Part shown: positions 41,914-53,176 of the stretch, piece after piece
How the letters are laid out: every line of letters begins with the position of its first letter
Numbering within the stretch: the first letter of the stretch is position 1
NCBI GenBank assembly: GCA_030411725.1
Contig: MU839833.1
Coordinates: 1,550,001-1,614,000, forward strand
Source: Echria macrotheca
Taxonomy: Eukaryota; Ascomycota; Sordariomycetes; Sordariales; Schizotheciaceae
Direction: 5' to 3'
Length of the DNA: 64,000 bases
Notes under the pieces: model-generated
What the model was told of the DNA's origin: nothing
The model's database searches: none
The model's input: the letters and a program-made list of their open reading frames with translations, nothing else
Program-made: the position numbers and the translations under genes

Positions 41914-44900
41914 ATGGCTAACCATGACGACAGCCTCTCCGCTGCTGCGCTGCGGCAGCCATCCCGTCCCGCCCAGTCAGCCGCTTCTCATCTGGCCGAG
42001 TGGGATTTTGTGATGCCGCCGCGGACGGCTGCTCGTCGCGGTCGCGGGTCAACCACGCCGTCGCCAGCAAGGAATCGGACATCCCCGCCAGTGTCGACAA
42101 TCCGCACGTCGGCCACCAACCCTAGGACCACCATCTCACCGCTTGTGGCCAAGTACAGCACAAATTACGGCTCCAATCTGGTCAAGCTTCCCGAGCGCGG
42201 TGCTGTAGGTGGTGGGACGATTGAGAGCGCCGCTGCAGAGATCTACAAGGCGGTACAGGTCGACAACGCGACGGCCGAGCGCATGGAAAAGCTCATGGAA
42301 AAGCAGACTACCCGTCCACGCCAGGGATCCAAGGAGCCAAATCGAGCGACTACAGGGGACCCGGTTGACGAAACAGACCCAGTTGACATGGTCGTGCAGC
42401 CCCAGGAAGACGCGAACGGTGACCAGGCTGAGCTGTCGCCCGACATGTCTCCGAATCAAAAACGGCTCAAGAGGCGTCGGGAAGAACGCGAGGCCCGGCA
42501 CAAAGAGCGACAACGCCAGGAAGAACAGGACCAGCAACGTGCCAGGGAACGACGGCGAAACGACCACCCTCAGGGACGGGAGGAAGACCAGGAAGAGGAG
42601 GTCCAACAACCAGCCAAAGTCGTAAAACGATCATCAAAACAGCCGCGAGCAGCTGCGGCACAAAAGCAAGCCGCAGCCGTTGAGCAAATTCAGCAGCCAG
42701 ACGTGGAGATGCCGGATGTGTCCCAGAAGGACCAAGGAGATGGAAACCAACAAGACAGCCAGAAAGAGAACCGGCAGCAACCCAGTTTTTATCAAATCCA
42801 AAAGCAACGGGCAATGCTAGAAGCACAGCAGCAAGCGAAACAGCTGCGCAATGCCCGGAAGAGGGCCCGGGACGACGAAGAAGCTGAGGCCCAGGCTGAG
42901 AAAGAACGGGTGGAGAGAGATGCCAGACTACGACAAGAGAAGGCGGCCGAAGCTGCGGCCCGAGCGAAGAGCATGGCCCAGCCGGTGCTGCCCCAGGTGC
43001 CGGGAACACCGGCAGGGACAAAGCAGACCAAAGCGCCCGCGTCCGTCCGCAGTTACCTGGAGGAGAACGACATTGTTCGCGAGGCCCAGATCCTGACGCC
43101 AAGCAAAGCCCAGGGTGCTCCAACCACCGTCCCAACGGATGGCAATGTCTTCGCCACATCAGCCGCAGTTATGACGGGCGCTCAACCGCCCTTGGACAAC
43201 GCACCGGTGTTCCCACTACCTCCCAAAGCCATGCTGCCACCGCCTGTGCCGTCGGCTTCGGGCGCTGACCGTGCCCCTTCCGCCCGTTTTCAAAAGTCCG
43301 CCGGGGGGGCGCCAATCGCCTCCAGGGGCCCGAAAATCGGACGGGTGAATAAAATAGTCGTGCCCGACCCAATACCCGTCCCGATGCCGCCCGAGCTTCG
43401 ACGTCGTTCGCCGCTAGGCCAGCTCCCCAAAGACAAAACACCCGACCCGACGGTAGTCACGGATAGACAAGGTGGCGGTCAACAGCCAGCCGCTTCCGGG
43501 CCGGCCATCTCGGCGTTCGACATCCTCACGGCCAAGGAAGACCCGACCAAGGCAGACCCGGGCACCAACCCCGGTCGTCAACGCAGGCCATCGGGGCAAC
43601 CACCCCAAAGGCGGCCGGTGGCCCATGAAGCCTCGTGGCTGCCATCGTTTGAAGAGATCTGGGACAAAATGCCGTCACTAGGCGACATATTCAAACTCGC
43701 CGCCGCCCTAGTGCTGCTCTACGCTTTCGTGGTAGCTCTCTTGGAAACCAACTGGAGTGACACGGCACCTGCGACCGGCCCCTGGGAATCCGGCAAGGTC
43801 AGCACCGGCCCCTCGGTGCCCCTCGATTTTGACTTTATCAAAGAAGTCCTCCGAGACCCAGAGCCCCTGACGGCTGAAAACCGCGACAGGCTCGAGTCGA
43901 TGATTCCCCGCATGATACATGTGAAGCGCCGCAAGGGGAAACTGGTCATCGATGACGAGTTCTGGGTTGCCATACGGGACCGCATTCTGGTGGACAGCAC
44001 CGTCCTCGGTGCGAAGGGCCCGTCTCATGTATCTGACGCGCAGTGGAAAGAAATCCAACAGAGGCTGGCGAAGGAAGGGATAGAGCCAAGCACGAAATCA
44101 TGGGACAACTGGCTCAAGAAGAACAACCAGCGGGTCATCAAGCAGCTGAGCGAGGGTGTGGCCAAAGAAATCAAGGGCGACATCACGTCAGAGCTCGTGT
44201 CCAGAGACGATTTCGTCAAGGAGTTGAACAAGGCTGTAGCCAGAGAAGAGTTTGCCAGGGAGTTGAACAGGGCCAGAGACGAGTTCGCCAAGGAAATGGA
44301 AAGGGTGTCCAAATCCGAGGAGCAGAGCCACGTCGAGATCAAGCACTCCATGGACTCGCTGTCAACCGAAGTGGGCAGGCTCAAGTCACAGCACACCGCA
44401 GCATTGGAGCAGCTTGCGAAGAGCAAGTTCATGGCGCCGGTCGATGCGGAACTGCGCAGCCGAGTCAACCATTTCGCGCCCGGCAACGGCGCTCTGGTCG
44501 CCGTGTCGCTGAGCTCGCCAACATACATCATCCCTACGAGCCGCGTCCTTCACCAGCCGCAATTTTTCAGTCAGACCATCGTAGCGCTGTCGGCCTGGGA
44601 CGAGGCCGGCCAGTGCTGGTGCGCCGGCATCTTGGGTTCCGACAACTTCACGTACCCGGCCAACATCGCCGTCAAGCTGAGCAGTTTCGTGATTCCCCAG
44701 TATGTCGTGGTGGAGCACATCAACCCCAAGGCCACGGTCGACCCCGGCGCGATGCCCAAGGACATGGAGGTCTGGGGATACTACGACGGCCCGATGCGGG
44801 AGACGATGGACACGTGGGCGCGTCTGCAGTTCCCGCAGACGTACGACACCGAGAGCCCGGACCGCGTCGCGCAGCACACCGTCGGGCTGGGCTTCGTCAA

Positions 44901-45177
44901 GCTCGGCGAGTTTAGGTATGAACACTCGCCCGAGACCGACGGCGTGCAGGTCAGCAAGCTGTCGCAGGAGCTCGTGTCGGCGCAGGCGGCGACGGACTTT
45001 GTGATTGTGCGGGCGACGACGAACTATGGGGCCGAGGATCATACGTGTTTCTATAGGGTGAGGATGTACGGGGATGTTCCCGGCGAGGATGTGCAGCAGG
45101 AGAGGATGGACTGGAGGGACGCGAAGGCGAGGGTGGCCACGGGCAAGCCGTGGTATGCTCGGTGGAGGTCGTCTTAG
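41914..45177 (+). CDS. SUN-domain inner nuclear membrane protein (Sad1/UNC-84 type)
   Basis: Single exon, 1087 aa, ATG at 41914 in strong context (GCCATGGCT). The N-terminal 595 residues are hydrophilic with a long Gln/Arg/Glu coiled-coil region (about 170-370, for example RRREEREARHKERQRQ) and Pro-rich linkers; they would be nucleoplasmic. One membrane helix at about 597-615 (AAALVLLYAFVVALLE). Then a lumenal coiled coil (about 740-845, KEIKGDITSELVSRDDFVKE) and the C-terminal SUN domain (about 850-1060): SSPTYIIPTS, QCWCAG, VKLSSFVIPQYVVVEHINPK, MEVWGYYD, FYRVRMYGD. SUN proteins bind KASH partners in the perinuclear space to form LINC complexes that hold the spindle pole body and move nuclei. 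The nucleoplasmic part is much longer than in yeast Sad1 or Mps3. Confidence 0.92.
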   Translation: MANHDDSLSAAALRQPSRPAQSAASHLAEWDFVMPPRTAARRGRGSTTPSPARNRTSPPVSTIRTSATNPRTTISPLVAKYSTNYGSNLVKLPERGAVGGGTIESAAAEIYKAVQVDNATAERMEKLMEKQTTRPRQGSKEPNRATTGDPVDETDPVDMVVQPQEDANGDQAELSPDMSPNQKRLKRRREEREARHKERQRQEEQDQQRARERRRNDHPQGREEDQEEEVQQPAKVVKRSSKQPRAAAAQKQAAAVEQIQQPDVEMPDVSQKDQGDGNQQDSQKENRQQPSFYQIQKQRAMLEAQQQAKQLRNARKRARDDEEAEAQAEKERVERDARLRQEKAAEAAARAKSMAQPVLPQVPGTPAGTKQTKAPASVRSYLEENDIVREAQILTPSKAQGAPTTVPTDGNVFATSAAVMTGAQPPLDNAPVFPLPPKAMLPPPVPSASGADRAPSARFQKSAGGAPIASRGPKIGRVNKIVVPDPIPVPMPPELRRRSPLGQLPKDKTPDPTVVTDRQGGGQQPAASGPAISAFDILTAKEDPTKADPGTNPGRQRRPSGQPPQRRPVAHEASWLPSFEEIWDKMPSLGDIFKLAAALVLLYAFVVALLETNWSDTAPATGPWESGKVSTGPSVPLDFDFIKEVLRDPEPLTAENRDRLESMIPRMIHVKRRKGKLVIDDEFWVAIRDRILVDSTVLGAKGPSHVSDAQWKEIQQRLAKEGIEPSTKSWDNWLKKNNQRVIKQLSEGVAKEIKGDITSELVSRDDFVKELNKAVAREEFARELNRARDEFAKEMERVSKSEEQSHVEIKHSMDSLSTEVGRLKSQHTAALEQLAKSKFMAPVDAELRSRVNHFAPGNGALVAVSLSSPTYIIPTSRVLHQPQFFSQTIVALSAWDEAGQCWCAGILGSDNFTYPANIAVKLSSFVIPQYVVVEHINPKATVDPGAMPKDMEVWGYYDGPMRETMDTWARLQFPQTYDTESPDRVAQHTVGLGFVKLGEFRYEHSPETDGVQVSKLSQELVSAQAATDFVIVRATTNYGAEDHTCFYRVRMYGDVPGEDVQQERMDWRDAKARVATGKPWYARWRSS

Positions 45178-46201
45178 TGGGGTGGTGGTTGGGGGGGCGT
45201 TACAATTTCTTTTGGGTTTTTTTTTTTCCGGTTTCAAATGTAAATGGGAGGTGGGCGCGTGGGACGGAACGGTGGGAAAGGAAAGGGTGAAAGAGGTCCA
45301 GTCGTCACGATACCCGCTATGTATGTAACGTCCGGAGTAGAAGGTGTTTTTTTCTCTCTCTATATTCTCTGCTGAAGGGAGGAAAATGCTCGAGATATGT
45401 GTGTTTGTCTGAGAGGCATGCTCCAGATATGTGTTTGTGTGTTTGTCCGGGATAAGTGTGATGTCGGTGTACGCAGTGTACGCAGTTCTCCGTATGAAAT
45501 GAAAATCCAGTCGGAGATATATATCCATTCTCGCGAGCGTTTTCCGGTGAAAGTACGACGTCTATTCTACCCACATGGCCTACACCTAGACCTATCTGTA
45601 AGCATACCACTCCACTGCTATCTACCATCTAGTCTCTACCCCGTACTCCGTACACCAAAGTCATCCTCCTGTACTGTTGAAACCGTTTTCTCGTTCTCCT
45701 TTGATCCCCCAACCTACAGAATCCTGACTAGGTACCTATTGTACAATACCTAGCAAGCTACACAACTGAAGGAATAAAACTTGCAGTATACGGATTGGAT
45801 TAAGGGGGATCTTCAGTAGCTAGCATAGTTCAGGTACGTAGATTGGTAGGGTCCTTGGATCCTGAGTGGAATCTGGTCTCTACCCTTAACATCATCCCTC
45901 CCTCCCCGAATCGGAGTCCAGTGCCGCCCGCTATGCACACTTCTCCCCAGCAGATCAAGGCTACTTACTTACTCTCCATCTCTGCGGTCGTAGCTGAGGT
46001 AGTAGATTTTTAACGATAGGGATAGGGATAGGAGGGAGTGAGGATCCTCTTGTGAGACTGGACGGCTCGAGCACATCACCCGTCTAGACAAACTCAGGAC
46101 GTATCACCACCACAACTCACCAACGCCAGCACCGCTCATCAGCATAATGCAAATTTCGCATTTTATCAAGCATAGGATATCAAAACTCCAAAACTCTAGA
46201 A
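45178..46201. other. convergent spacer, SUN gene / DBP4
   Basis: 1 kb of 3' regions. Starts with a poly-T run at about 45219-45228; contains several TAGGTA/TACCTA motifs near 45730-45760. No gene supported. Confidence 0.55.
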
Positions 46202-48672
46202 CTAATCCTCCAACAACCCAGCCGCCAGCGCCTCCAAATCCTCCAGATTATCCGGCTCATGATCCATCTCAATAACCTTCTTCCCCCTTTTACCCTTCTT
46301 CTTCTTCTTCTTTTCTTCGTCCGTATCCTCCCCATCCTCAAACCACTTCTTCACCCTCTTCCTCGGCGGCTCATTCCTCTCCTCCTCCTCCTCTTCGTCA
46401 CCATCCTCTCCAGGAATAGGCAACGACCTCAACAAAGCCAACGGATCCTCGTCCATCTCGCCAGCAGCACCACCCGCAACCGCAACCTGCGGCCCTCCTG
46501 TTCCTCCCACCTCCAAACCCAAGAGTTCCTCCCTCTCCCTCGCCCTCTGCCGTTCCCTCTTCTCCTTCCTCCTCTTCTTCGCTGCCTCCTTATCCTCCAC
46601 ATCCGCCTCGCGCACCTTATTCGACTCGGCCTCGACAAACTCGCGCCGCAGCTGCTCGGCCGGCCCCTCCTGGTGGAAGTCGTCCTCGCCCTGCAGCTCG
46701 TAGATCGCATGACCGACGCCGTCGTCGTCAAAGACCAGCCTGGAACCCTTGTCCATGTACTTGGCCAGCTTCTTCTTGGACCGCAGCAGCTTCTCGCGCC
46801 GGTGCGAGTCGATGATGAGCTCCTGCTTGCCGAGCGTGACAACCTTGGGCTCTGCTGCGCCCTCCCCGGCGCCGCCGGCCGCTGAGTCGAGCGCGTCGTC
46901 GTCCAAGACACGCTTGACGGAGAGAAAATCGCCGTCGTCGTCTTCGTCGTCTTCTTCGCCCACGACGAGCTTGCGGTAGTGGCTCGACAGCACGTCTTGG
47001 TTTTGGCGCTCGGCCATTTTCTGATACTTGGTGCGGACCTCGTCCTTTTTCGGTTTTGGTCCCTCCCCGTCCGACTCGTCCTCGGACCCGCTCGACATGG
47101 CGGCCCGAGACGCATTCTTGAGTCGCTTGATGTCCTGGCCCTTTTGGAATTTGACCTGCGGTGTGCCCGGGAGACCCAAGCTTGCCGCGAAAGCGTCGAG
47201 ATCCAGCTTGTCAAACTGGAAGACCTCCTTGTCTTTCTGCAGGAACACCGACCGCGTATACGAGATAAACGCCTTCTGCCCCAGATACTTGAGGTCGGCC
47301 GACTTGAAACACAGACTCTGCAGCTCGTTGGTGATGCTCTTCTTCTTCTTTTCCCGGACATTAACCTTCTGGATCGGCACGTTCTTTTGTTCCAACCGCT
47401 TGAGAAAGCCCTCCTCGTTGGGATCCAGGAAAAGCACCGCCCGTCCTTTGCTCTCGTACCGCGCCGTCCGTCCGACACGATGAATATAGGTATCAGCGTC
47501 TTCCGGGCAGTCGGCCTGGATGACCCAGTCGACGGCCGGAAAATCCACACCTCGCGCGACCACATCCGTCGCAAACAGACAGGCATACTTGGCGGAGGTA
47601 AACCTCGACGTGATCTCCATCCTAGCCACCTGCTTCTGCCGTCCGTGGAGATGCAAGAGCGGGATACCCGGCTGCATGCGCTTGAAGCTCTCAAACACAA
47701 ACCGGACCTGCTTGCCCGATGACAGAAACACGATAATCTTGGCCTTGAGATTCGTCCTGAGAAAGCTCCACAGCGTGTCCAGCTTCTCGACCAGCGGCGT
47801 GACGATGTAATGCTGCTGCAGATTCGACGGCGTCGCCGCGTCCGCCTTCTCGTGCACCGACACATACTCGGGATCCTTCAAGCTCAGCCGCGCCAGGTCC
47901 GACACTCGCTTGCTCTGCGTCGCGCTGAACAGCAACGTCTGCCTCGTCTTGGGGAGATGCTCGACCAGCGCGTCCACGGCCGACTGGAAGCCCATGTCCA
48001 TGATGCGGTCGGCCTCGTCGAGCACCAGCATCTGCAGGTTATCCACGTCGAACCCGGCCGTCTGGTCGAGGTGCTGCAGCATGCGGCCGGGCGTGCAGAC
48101 CAGGATGTTCATCCGTCCCAGCCGCTCCGCCTCCTCCTTGAGATTTTTGCCGCCGATGACCAGGCCGGCCGAGAAGGCGTGGTGCCGCCCGATCTTGCGC
48201 AGCACCTCGAAGATCTGCACCGCCAGCTCGCGCGTCGGGCTGATGATCAGCGCGCCGAGGCCGTCGTACTCGGTCCATCGCGCGCGGTACAGCTTCTCGA
48301 GGACGGGTACCAAGAACGCGAGCGTCTTGCCGCTGCCCGTCTTGGCGGCGCCCAGAACATCGTTGCCCTTGAGGGCGAGGGGGATCGCGGCCCGCTGGAC
48401 ATCGGTCAGGACTTCGAAGTGGGAGGCGCGCAGGCCCGAGGCGGTCGCTTCGCAGAGGGGCAGGTCGGTAAAGTTCTTGAGGTCGGATTTGGGGTCCTGA
48501 GACGGTTAGAAAGGAACTGGTCGGAAAACATTCAACTCACGAGCTCGTCGACCGTTTTCTGCAGCTTTTCGAGGTCTTCTTGCTCTCGTTTTCGTTTCAG
48601 CGACCGTGCTTCGGTATTTGGCTTTCCCTGCTTGCCACGCCCTGCGGTCGCTTTCTTCACGCCGGCTGCCAT
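46202..48672 (-). CDS. DBP4: ATP-dependent RNA helicase Dbp4 (Hca4), ribosome biogenesis
   Basis: Exons 48672-48541 and 48496-46202, 44-nt intron, 808 aa. After a basic head (SLKRKREQEDLEKLQKTVDE) comes the Q motif (FTDLPLCEATASGL), Walker A AAKTGSGKT (about 94), PTRELAVQI, TPGRML, DEAD in VLDEADRIMDMG, LFSATQ, then the C lobe with ARGVDFPAVDWVIQAD and YIHRVGRTARYESKG. The helicase is followed by the Dbp4-specific C-terminal extension with LGQKAFISYTRSVFLQKDKE and an acidic/basic tail (DEEEEEERNEPPRKRVKKW). Dbp4 releases U14 and U3 snoRNAs from pre-rRNA during 18S maturation in the nucleolus. A telomere-like repeat lies about 93 nt upstream of the ATG. Confidence 0.95.
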
Positions 48673-48764
48673 ATTTCCTGCGTGGGCTGTACAAGAGATC
48701 GCAGAGGGAAAATTTTGGCGGAGAGGAATTCTGCCGCCCTCCCCACCTCCTGCTATCTGACAGA

Positions 48765-48778
48765 TTAGGGTTAGGGTT
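48765..48778 (-). promoter_or_regulatory. telomere-repeat-like box upstream of DBP4
   Basis: Plus strand TTAGGGTTAGGGTT, read as AACCCTAACCCTAA on the gene's strand, 93-106 nt upstream of the DBP4 ATG. AACCCTAA-type boxes are known in promoters of ribosomal-protein and ribosome-biogenesis genes, bound by Tbf1/Rap1-type telomere factors in many fungi. Two full repeats by chance at this exact place is unlikely. Confidence 0.6.
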
Positions 48779-48918
48779 GCCCCTGAGGACAGCCCAGCTC
48801 ATGCAAACAACGGTCACTCCGGTAAGCTTCCAAGGCGTCATAAACCATGGAATCACTTGCAGACTTCGGGTCAAGTCATAACCATGGTATTCACTATCCT
48901 AACTGGGTATCCAAAAGC

Positions 48919-50862
48919 CTAAGCCATCTTTGTGTCCGACCCCTTGTACTCGGGCTGCTCGTCGTCAAACTCCTGACTGCCGCTCTGTTCATTGTAGGCA
49001 ACCCGGATGTCATCCACCTCGTCACCGACCTCCATCCACCGATCGCTCGTCGCCGGTACCGGGAAGAACTTGCACAGCAACCAGTAGCACCCCGACGAGA
49101 CGATGAAGCCGGCAAAGAAGTTGACGTTGTAAATGTACGTTGCCCCGATCGGAACCTCACGGCCGATGGCGCCGGCGAAGCCAACGACGTTGATCACGAT
49201 GCCGGCAATGTAGGCCACGTATGCGCGCCAGTGGATACCAATGCCGAAAAAGTACGGGCCCGCCTTGCGCGCATCATACAGCTCCTTAACCTCGAGATAG
49301 CCGCGTCTCACAAAGTAGTAGTCCGAGATGATGACGCCGGCGATCGACGACAGGAACACGCTGTAGGCCGACAGATACGTCGTGAACTGGTTGCTCGACG
49401 TGAGCAGCGTCCAGGGGCACATGGCCAGACCGACGGCGGCACAGATGTAACCGCCGCGCCGGATGTTGATATACCGCGGCAGCAGCGCAGTCATATCCGT
49501 ACCGGCAGACACCGAGTTGGCCGCGATGTTGGTTCCGAGCTGGGCAAGAGTAAAAGCCAGCGCAATCACAAACACGCCGAAACGCTGAGCCGAGCCGCCA
49601 TCGTCGATAAAGTGCTCGAGCAGATCAAGCGGGTCCCAGATGGGGTCGGTGTTGTAGATGATGGCCGACGACGACGACACGATGATGCCGATGAACGACG
49701 TCACAGCGAAACCGATGGGAATGGTGAAGAGCTGGGACCAGAGCGCATCGCGGGGCTTCTGGGCGAAACGGGAGAAATCGGGGTCGTTGACGATGAGCGT
49801 CGCAAAGTTGGCAATAGAGCTCATGACGCCCTTGACGAATTCCCACGCGAGCTCGCTGCCGTGAAGCTTGGCCGGCTGTCGCACGATCGGGCCAACACCG
49901 CCCGCCCGAACAACGGCCCAGATCAGGAAGGCAATGCCGGCGCACGGTACAAAGTACGACTTGACGGTGAACAGATGGCGGATCTTGTGGACCGGGAACC
50001 AGATGGCAGGAAGAGAGCCGGCCCAGAACAGGAAGAACGAGACAAAGTCGGCCGTCGTGGTGCCCGAGCTTTCGGGGAAAGTATTCGGGATCTTGTGCCG
50101 GTCCTGCTCGGGTCAGCACGTGTTTGCGTCTGCGACAGGAAACATACCCAGCTCAGCCAGATGGATCGGATCATCAAATAGACGCAGTGTCCGCCAATGT
50201 ACGACTGCACGCCGTACCAGATGCAGGCTACGCATGTCAGCGGAGTTTCCCTCTGCAAAACAGGCACGTACCCATAGCGGCTCTGTTGAAGACAGGCCAC
50301 AAGCTGCCCCAGATGCCGAAAGAAGACCTAGCAACGACGGGGAAACCAATGTGATAGGTAGCGCCGATGCGGCCCGTCAGACAGATGAAGCAGCCGGCGA
50401 TGGTGTAGCCGATCCACACGCACAGCCATGACTGCCACCACGACAGACCGGCGACGATCATGGACGACGAGATCATCCAGGTGTTGATATTGAACGAGTC
50501 GGCGACCCTATGGTAGATTGGATTAGCTATTTGCCTCTTTAGGGGGGAAACGACCCATGTCTTAGTTCCAGGAACTCTGTACTCCCGAGACAGCCAAAAT
50601 ATGACCAAAGAAGGGAATAATCGTATCCAACCTGACACTTACCAGAAGGCGACAAAGTTCCAGGGACCCCACTGGCGCCGCTCGGGCTCGACCGGCTTGA
50701 GATCATGGTTCGTCAACTGCGCAGTGTGTTAGCTCGGACCTAGAGACATGAGACGACAGGCAGGTAAGTCCGCACCATCAACTGTGCATTGGTCAGGCCC
50801 GGCTCGGCGGGCACGGCCAGCTTCTCGGCCAGCCGGCCAATGTTCCGCTTCTTGAGGGCCAT
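48919..50862 (-). CDS. NCS1-family nucleobase permease (Fur4-like: uracil/uridine/allantoin)
   Basis: Exons 50862-50776, 50716-50643, 50507-50272, 50227-50148 and 50103-48919, 553 aa. Family signature LTNHDLKPVEPERRQWGPWN, then WVADSFNINTWMISSSMIVA (helix 1 substrate-binding region) and GRIGATYHIGFPVVARSSFG. Later PDFSRFAQKPRDALWSQ and FLSSIAGVIISDYYFVRRGY, both typical of fungal Fur-type NCS1 carriers. Twelve helices are expected. These proton symporters take up uracil, uridine, allantoin or related compounds at the plasma membrane; the exact substrate cannot be assigned. The acidic C-terminal tail (SGSQEFDDEQPEYKGSDTKMA) with Lys is a likely ubiquitylation and endocytosis region. Introns 3 and 4 are only 44 nt. 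Confidence 0.94.
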
Positions 50863-53176
50863 TGCGGAAGAAGGGTATCTCTACGAAGCTGTGCGCTCGG
50901 GAAACCTCGCCAACGGGGCTTGCGAACCCTTTTTCAACGCGGCAGCCGCACAGCTGGGAGCGCGCTGCTGCTCTTCTGCACGTGGTCCAAAGATTTGGCG
51001 GGGGAAAAATTGCAGTCTCCGTGGTGGAGTACGTCACCGCGCGCCGTGGGAAGGGATGTGATCGACAGTGGAGAAGCTTTTCTGTTGAACCGCCTGCGCG
51101 GGAGAAGAGTCCTGAGCAGCAAGCCGTCCTCCCGGTGACTGGCGATCGCATCCCATTTAATGAATGTGTTGTGTCCATCTTATCTGCGACCATGTGTGTG
51201 TGCTCTGCCATGACCTCGTCGAGGTCTGACCAAGTTCGCGGGGCAACGTAGCTAGCTGTCCCCTCCCCCCACGCCAGCAGACCGCATTCCCTTGCTCCCT
51301 GGAGGCTGGTATAGGTAGCAGAGGACCATGTAGTGTAGGATGTGAACCGGCACGACGGCCTCGCCGAGGACTGTCAGGGTCCTCTGCCGCCCCATGGGAT
51401 CGATGGGATTCCCATGCTGGTCGCTGGTCGCTGGTCGGCCAGCACAAAAGCTGCATGTCGCCACCAAGTCTGCAGTCGGCGCTCTGAATGCTTCGGGAAA
51501 GGCGCCATCTTGGCGCTCGGCAATTGGCCAATGCGCTTATCTGATCGCTTATCTGCCCGCCTCCAGACGCTGTTAGCAGCCGGGCTGTTTCCCCGCCATG
51601 CGGCCTATCTCTGGCGCTCGCGCAGCGCCGTTGCAATCTTTCAGCCTTTTCTGCGTTGCTTTGGTGCTGGGCCCAGCAAGATAAGCTATCAAAAACGGGG
51701 ATCCGACCCCGCTTGCCAAATCGCAAAACCCATTACTCGATCCCATCGAGTCAAATCGTCAAATCGCTGGTTCGGTGTCGAAACGGGTAAAAAAGCGCTG
51801 GCTTTCTGAACAACAACCCATGGCGACTGGTGAAGGGAAAGAAAATTCCTCCCGGTCTTTTCGAACAAGCTTTTTGAGCTTGATCTGCGAAGGAATCTGA
51901 TCACGCGACCCTTTTCCCTCTCCCTCCCTCCCCAGAGGCTCTTCCGAGTCTACTAGTTCTTACAAGTTCTAGTCTAGATTTCCCCCACCTTTTCGCCCAA
52001 ACATATAGACTGCAAGACTGCATTCTCTAGCTGCCCACTAGCCGATAACAGATGAACAGCGGTACAGCTCTCTCCGCGCGATATTCACATTACATATCAC
52101 TGCAGACAAACACAACACACAAAGTTGCGACATATTTCTCATTGGTCTTGCTTGCTGTGCTGTGCCGTAATATCCGCAACCAAAACTTCATAGTGGACAT
52201 GTCTTCCCGTGATTCGAGAGGCGGCGATCAACTGCAGCTTCCTACCTAACACACATGGACCCAGACGCCTGGGTTGGTTCCAGTCCCACCAGGCAACCCA
52301 CCGTTCCCTTCCCTTGATGCATGCATACCGTGCGTGCGAGCTGAGGAGCTGAAGCGGTGGAGACAAGCAAAGAGTTCTAGAATCTAGCGCTGAAACATCC
52401 ACACTTCCGCGGCCGCGGCCGTGGTGGTGATGGAGGAGATGCGAGAGGTAGGTCCGAACCCGGATGTCGGGAGCGATAACCATTATCAGCCCGCTCCGTT
52501 AGTTGCGGATATGCTAGCTTATGTCTATCGTCGTTTGGTATAATCCTTCACACCGGCCATTGGCTGTCCGTTGCTCAGATATGCGAAAAGCACACACGCT
52601 AGATGTTGAGCAGCCATCAGCCGCCCTGTCAATCATAGATAGGCCAACAGCTAGCCTATGCTTATGAGTCTCTCTTCAGCTCACTCGGGCCAGATGCTGG
52701 GCTGCCACATATACCCGCAGCCATCTGGCTTGGGCCTATTGGCCTCCTGCTGGTTCCTCACCCAGACCAGATGTGAAAACAGCCATCACCCAGCCCCGTC
52801 AGTCACAAATATGCCGACGTCTACTACCTCGCGTCCATCCCGTCCAACCGTTCACACCGCCTGGCCGTCAAGTTGGCCACCCCAAGAGTCTCGCTGAAGC
52901 ATGCATTCAGACATAATTTAACGATTTGATTGACTGCCGTCATAGCTACTGTAGTCCTCCCTCTATCAGGGTTGGGTCTTGCCCCGGTTCATTCATCATG
53001 TTCCGCCGGTGATGCCCATTTTGCTCCAAAACGCCAATGCTCCCATACAAAAAGATCCTCTGGCCACCGGATGGTATACCGTGATCCAACTCAAAAACTC
53101 CCGAGGTATATAGAGACAGATTCCAAAAAAGAAATGATGTGAATGCGTCAAGCATGTGATTACAGCATAATCGGCA
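50863..53176. other. spacer between permease promoter and aspartic-protease-like gene
   Basis: 2.3 kb without a supported gene. About 52484-52870 holds an old, degenerate tandem duplication (period near 310 bp): CAGCCC...CGTTAGTTGCGGATATGC and CAGCCCCGTCAGTCACAAATATGC begin corresponding units, each followed by a TTCACACCG block. Confidence 0.55.

Noticed and set aside
44386..45528. 380-codon minus-strand frame antisense to the SUN domain
   Set aside because: Shadow of the SUN coding sequence on the other strand; no domain.
46429..47865. 478-codon alternative minus-strand frame inside DBP4
   Set aside because: Arg/Ser-rich shadow of the helicase in another frame; GC-rich coding DNA often leaves such frames open.
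51660..51790. Possible tRNA-like sequence
   Set aside because: No A and B boxes at the right spacing and no cloverleaf could be drawn; no tRNA or rRNA gene was found anywhere in the window.
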